The notes below the pieces were generated by a model. It was not told the origin of the DNA. It saw nothing but the letters and a program-made list of their open reading frames with translations, and ran no database searches. Below, one piece after another: positions 7,210-9,793 of a DNA stretch of 9,793 nucleotides. Position 1 is the stretch's first letter. Each line of letters starts with the position of its first letter. This DNA comes from an uncultured Bacilli bacterium. Its GTDB lineage: Bacteria > Bacillota_I > Bacilli_A > RF39 > UBA660. The stretch is from contig CAKPGT010000027.1 of NCBI GenBank assembly GCA_934155185.1, positions 1 through 9,793 on the forward strand, written 5' to 3'. The translations under genes and the position numbers were made by a program.

Positions 7210-8037
7210 TTATAGATCACTTACTTTCTTTATATAATTTACGTATACTTTTCCAATTCCAGAATTAATACTTACCATATTATCTCCGTTTCCAGTAATG
7301 CTATTATCAGCTTTACTAACATTGTCAATTAAAACGTCTCCAATTCCCTTATTTACAATAATTTTATAGTTATTAGAGTCACCAATTAAATTTAGTGATA
7401 AGTTTCCTATACCAGTATCGAACTTACTTGTGCCATTTATTTTTGCCGTTATATCACACTTTCCTACTCCAGAGTCAAAATCAACATTTTTCATTGTCCC
7501 ACTTTTTATTTCAAATAATCCAGCTCCCGTATCAATACTTGTATTATCAGATATAATATCTTCTATCGTAGTTTTACCAGCACCAAAATCTAAATGAACT
7601 CTATTAGCATTAATATATTCAATTTTAGTTTTGCCTACTCCATTTTCTACATTAATAATATTTAACTTAATGTCAGAAGGGATATATACTCTTAGGCTAG
7701 TATCTTTATTTTTTAAAGAAAATCTTCTTACCTGCTTTATGGAAACATTTCCATTAGAATTTGAGCATGTAAAGTTTTTATCATTTAATTCTACTTTAAA
7801 CTTTTTTCCTTTTATAATTTCTAAATTACTATAATCAAGTTTAATATCTAAAGCGTTTATATTTTTAATATCACCACAAGAAGCTTTTTCATACGTATTA
7901 ATTCTAGGCTCTATCTTAAAATCAAATATTTTATATATACCATATAGACCTGCTGTTATAGCAGATATTATTAGTACTATTAAAAATATTGCTAAAGCTA
8001 TAGCTAAATACTTAATTATCTTTTGAGATTCTTTCAC
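7210..8037 (-). CDS. Membrane-anchored DUF4097 (putative adhesin-like) beta-solenoid protein
   Basis: This 275-residue protein has one membrane helix at about residues 10-35 after a basic start, followed by a domain of short repeating strands. The segment from about residue 130 onward repeats the pattern GxG with Gly/Asp turns: NGVGKTKIE, FGAGKTTIE, TGAGLFEIK, SGVGKCDI, TGIGNLSL, KGIGDVLID and SGIGKVYV. This is the regular rung pattern of DUF4097 right-handed beta-helices. The start codon is GTG, overlapping the upstream TGA by 4 nt (GTGA), so translation is coupled to the LiaF-like gene. Such pairs commonly belong to envelope-stress operons in Bacillota, and the domain probably faces outward or sits at the membrane surface as a scaffold or sensor. 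No enzymatic residues are evident. The precise role is unknown. Confidence 0.85.
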   Translation of the reverse strand: MKESQKIIKYLAIALAIFLIVLIISAITAGLYGIYKIFDFKIEPRINTYEKASCGDIKNINALDIKLDYSNLEIIKGKKFKVELNDKNFTCSNSNGNVSIKQVRRFSLKNKDTSLRVYIPSDIKLNIINVENGVGKTKIEYINANRVHLDFGAGKTTIEDIISDNTSIDTGAGLFEIKSGTMKNVDFDSGVGKCDITAKINGTSKFDTGIGNLSLNLIGDSNNYKIIVNKGIGDVLIDNVSKADNSITGNGDNMVSINSGIGKVYVNYIKKVSDL

Positions 8038-8714
8038 TTAATATCAACCCCACCAAATATACAAGTAGCATCTATATATATAGTGTATGAATCATCTTTA
8101 GTACTACTTTTGCTTTTATTATCTACACCACCAAATATTGATGAAGATTTTACCTTAACCTTAACGTTTTCTGGTACTAATATATCTATTCCGCCGAATA
8201 CTAAGCAAGCCTTTATAAGAGTGTCTTTTTTAATTTTAGCATCTCTTAGGTCATATTTTATACCACCAAATACACTAGTTAAATTAATACCATTAAACTC
8301 ATCATCTACTCTTACATTTTGACTAGAAAAGGTAGCACATAACTCATCTTTGTTTTTACTATTTTTATTTAATTTTTTAATCTCATCATTTACTTTCTTA
8401 TTAAACGTATCTTTAAATATAAATGACACACCAATTATTACTAATATAATTGGTATAATTAATTTCCACACTATAGCAAAATCTAATATATTTCTTGCGC
8501 TAAGTAATAGTAAAACTCCAATAATTAGTCCTATTATGCTTCCTTTTTTATCCTCATCTTTAATTAAACCTATAAAGCATGGAATAATTATAAATAAAGT
8601 CCACCATCCTTCAAAAAATATATCAATTTTAGCTATCCCAAGTGAGTTAATTCCAATAACAACTCCTAATAATATTAAAATTAACCCTAAAATAATATTT
8701 GTTATGTTTTTCAT
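8034..8714 (-). CDS. LiaF-like membrane protein (DUF5668-type N-terminus, LiaF-like C-terminus)
   Basis: This 226-residue protein has four close membrane helices at about residues 4-22, 38-51, 58-73 and 80-100. A charged linker and a soluble beta domain from about residue 125 follow. The soluble part contains four FGG motifs (SVFGGIKYDLRDA, LVFGGIDILVPENV, SIFGGVD and CIFGGVDIK), characteristic of the cell-wall-active antibiotic response domain of LiaF/VraT-like proteins. In Bacillus and relatives, LiaF restrains the LiaS kinase. No two-component genes are present in this window, so a partner would be elsewhere or the protein acts alone. The ATG has AGGAGG seven bases upstream. It is the first gene of a two-gene operon with its own promoter. 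Confidence 0.87.
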   Translation of the reverse strand: MKNITNIILGLILILLGVVIGINSLGIAKIDIFFEGWWTLFIIIPCFIGLIKDEDKKGSIIGLIIGVLLLLSARNILDFAIVWKLIIPIILVIIGVSFIFKDTFNKKVNDEIKKLNKNSKNKDELCATFSSQNVRVDDEFNGINLTSVFGGIKYDLRDAKIKKDTLIKACLVFGGIDILVPENVKVKVKSSSIFGGVDNKSKSSTKDDSYTIYIDATCIFGGVDIK

Positions 8715-8743
8715 TTTGCATCCTCCTATTAACTTCTACAAAA

Positions 8744-8771
8744 ATTATAGCATACTAATTTTATTTTTCAA
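8744..8771 (-). promoter_or_regulatory. Promoter of the LiaF-like/DUF4097 operon
   Basis: On the minus strand TTGAAA (8766-8771), a 16-nt spacer and TATAAT (8744-8749) are present, with TGC directly before the -10, giving a strong extended -10. The start codon is 30 nt downstream of the -10. No distinct terminator separates it from the transglycosylase gene, so readthrough from upstream is also possible. Confidence 0.75.
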
Positions 8772-8784
8772 TATTATATAATGT

Positions 8785-9474
8785 TTATTTTAGTAATTCT
8801 ATAGCCTTATTACTATCCAAATATCCATATTTTATCATTTTTGATACAACAATTTTCTTTCTTTTAGTATTAATTTTAGCATTATAATTTGGATTATAAT
8901 ATGATGGCGCACTAAAAATACCCGCTAATGATACCGACTCTTTATCGCTTAAATTACTAGGCAACTTATTAAAGTATCCTAAAGTAGCTTCTTTAATAGA
9001 ATAATAGCCATTTCCATAATATGATGTATTTAAATATAGTTCTAATATTTCATTTTTACTATATTTCTTTTCTATATCCATAGCCATAAAAACTTCTGCT
9101 ATTTTTCTTTCAATTTTTTTATCTTGAGTAAAATATATATTTTTAGATAACTGCTGTGTTATTGTGCTTCCACCTTCTTTAAATGATAATGTCTTTATAT
9201 CAGTTAAAAATGCTCTCAATATAGAGGTTAAATCTATGCCACCATGCTTATAAAATCTGTGATCTTCTGTTGCAACAACTGCATTTTTATATGTAACTGA
9301 TATATCTTCTATCTTTGTATAATTATCTTTTGATTTGATCGTACTCACCATTTTATTTATAGGAACTTTATTTAATGCATTTTTATACATACCATATCCA
9401 CTATAAATAAAATAGCCAATTAAAAGTACTAAAATTATTATAGTAGTCTTAATTACATTTTTTAATATTTTCAT
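8785..9474 (-). CDS. Monofunctional peptidoglycan glycosyltransferase (GT51)
   Basis: This enzyme polymerises lipid II into glycan strands on the outer face of the membrane. It has 229 residues: a basic N-terminus, one membrane anchor at about residues 10-28, then a GT51 domain and no transpeptidase domain. Family motifs are complete: ATEDHRFYKHGGID at 68-81 with catalytic Glu70, GGSTITQQLSKN at 101-112, RKIAE at 123-127 with the second conserved Glu127, and YSKNEILELYLN at 138-149 followed by GYYSIKEA. The size fits the stand-alone MtgA/SgtB type rather than a truncated class A PBP. The ATG is in an unusual setting: the best Shine-Dalgarno (AAAGG) lies about 12 nt away, and an out-of-frame ATG sits 7 nt upstream. 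It lies just upstream of the LiaF-like operon, consistent with a cell-wall theme. Confidence 0.92.
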   Translation of the reverse strand: MKILKNVIKTTIIILVLLIGYFIYSGYGMYKNALNKVPINKMVSTIKSKDNYTKIEDISVTYKNAVVATEDHRFYKHGGIDLTSILRAFLTDIKTLSFKEGGSTITQQLSKNIYFTQDKKIERKIAEVFMAMDIEKKYSKNEILELYLNTSYYGNGYYSIKEATLGYFNKLPSNLSDKESVSLAGIFSAPSYYNPNYNAKINTKRKKIVVSKMIKYGYLDSNKAIELLK

Positions 9475-9481
9475 AAACCAT
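9449..9481 (-). other. Possible 10-codon upstream ORF overlapping the GT51 start
   Basis: An ATG at 9479-9481 starts MVYENIKKCN and then TAA, overlapping the first codons of the transglycosylase in another frame. The AAAGG motif is five bases from this ATG but about twelve from the GT51 ATG. It may dampen or couple translation, or be chance. Confidence 0.3.
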
Positions 9482-9715
9482 CTTAACCTTTCATTAAAAT
9501 GATATCATTATTTTATTATATTTACCATTAGTTTAGCATTACTTTATATTACAATTTCGTAACATTTAATTATTTAATAATGTGTGTAGTTATAACTATA
9601 AGAGTTTATTACTATCTTAACATTATTATTTTCACAATAACCTTTTTATATGATTTCTTTCATTTTAATTTTATCAAAAATACAAGAAAAAAAGAAACTA
9701 ATACATTTTAGTCTC
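9475..9715. other. AT-rich intergenic region upstream of GT51
   Basis: There is no convincing gene here on either strand. It contains two 12-bp perfect palindromes, AATGATATCATT (9498-9509, close to the ribosome-binding site) and TAGTTATAACTA (9587-9598). A TATAGT-like -10 (minus strand, near 9595-9600) has only a poor -35, so the GT51 promoter cannot be placed with confidence. The right end holds the terminator of the next gene. Confidence 0.5.
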
Positions 9716-9716
9716 T
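9687..9716 (-). terminator. Intrinsic terminator of the gene at the right edge
   Basis: A 9-bp stem with one G-U pair (9708-9716 with 9693-9701, loop 9702-9707) is followed on the minus strand by a run of seven T. It begins at the last base of the preceding stop codon. Confidence 0.8.
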
Positions 9717-9793
9717 TACAATTTTTCTATTTCTTCTTTGGTTAGACCAGTTATATCTACAATATCACTAATATCTATGTTTCTTAATTTCAT
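9716..9793 (-). CDS. C-terminal end of a gene, possibly Rpn/PD-(D/E)XK transposase-like (partial)
   Basis: The last 25 codons read KLRNIDISDIVDITGL then TKEEIEKL and a TAA stop, with an ATG codon exactly at the window edge. The pattern 'ISDIVDITGLTKEEIEKL' matches the usual tail of Rpn-family recombination-promoting nucleases and PD-(D/E)XK transposase-like proteins, where a short helical segment with xxTGLSxEEIEKL closes the protein. The edge ATG is therefore probably an internal Met, and the body of the gene lies to the right. A terminator follows directly. The family call rests on a short tail only. Confidence 0.5.
   Translation of the reverse strand: MKLRNIDISDIVDITGLTKEEIEKL

Noticed and set aside
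7226..7255. TTGGAA / TATAAA pair (16-nt spacer) on the minus strand as the helicase promoter
   Set aside because: It lies inside the DUF4097 coding end and upstream of that operon's terminator, so it would be an inefficient way to reach the helicase.
8023..8781. Plus-strand open frames opposite the LiaF-like gene (8023-8322, 8350-8781)
   Set aside because: They are the complement of well-supported genes, with low-complexity composition and no Shine-Dalgarno.
8762..8784. Terminator between the GT51 gene and the LiaF-like operon
   Set aside because: Only a short AT-only symmetric stretch is present, with no stable stem and U-tract.

Overview
The window is very AT-rich, and every convincing gene lies on the minus strand. 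It has Gram-positive Shine-Dalgarno sites (AGGAGG), consensus sigma-A type promoters and several intrinsic terminators. At least one gene ends in TGA, which argues against the Mollicutes code in which TGA encodes Trp. Together with the gene families present (a YtrA-type GntR regulator with an ABC transporter, LiaF-like, DUF4097 and a monofunctional transglycosylase), this points to a low-GC Bacillota genome, probably Clostridia or Erysipelotrichia. The genus cannot be named from this sequence.

Reading in the direction of transcription (right to left): at the right edge are the last 25 codons of a gene whose end resembles Rpn/PD-(D/E)XK transposase-like proteins, closed by a terminator. After an AT-rich gap of about 240 bp comes a monofunctional peptidoglycan glycosyltransferase (8785-9474). 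A two-gene operon with its own extended -10 promoter follows: a LiaF-like membrane protein (8034-8714) and a DUF4097 beta-solenoid protein (7210-8037), joined by a 4-nt overlap and ending in a hairpin. These three genes form an envelope-related block.

Next is the standout gene, a 1688-residue protein (2077-7143). It has an N-terminal segment resembling an ADP-ribosyltransferase fold, a long helical middle, a complete superfamily 2 helicase core, and seven tandem repeats of about 70 residues at the C-terminus. Each repeat looks like a helix-turn-helix. The scaffold is nearly constant, while a few positions, mostly in the presumed recognition helix, differ in every copy. This suggests a modular nucleic-acid-reading array attached to a motor. 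A defence or anti-mobile-element role is plausible but inferred.

At the left is a compact autoregulated operon: a GntR regulator of the YtrA type (1580-1939), an ABC ATPase (881-1576) and its membrane partner (96-887). It has a near-consensus promoter, a palindromic operator just after the -10, and a terminator. A promoter facing out of the window on the minus strand lies beyond it.
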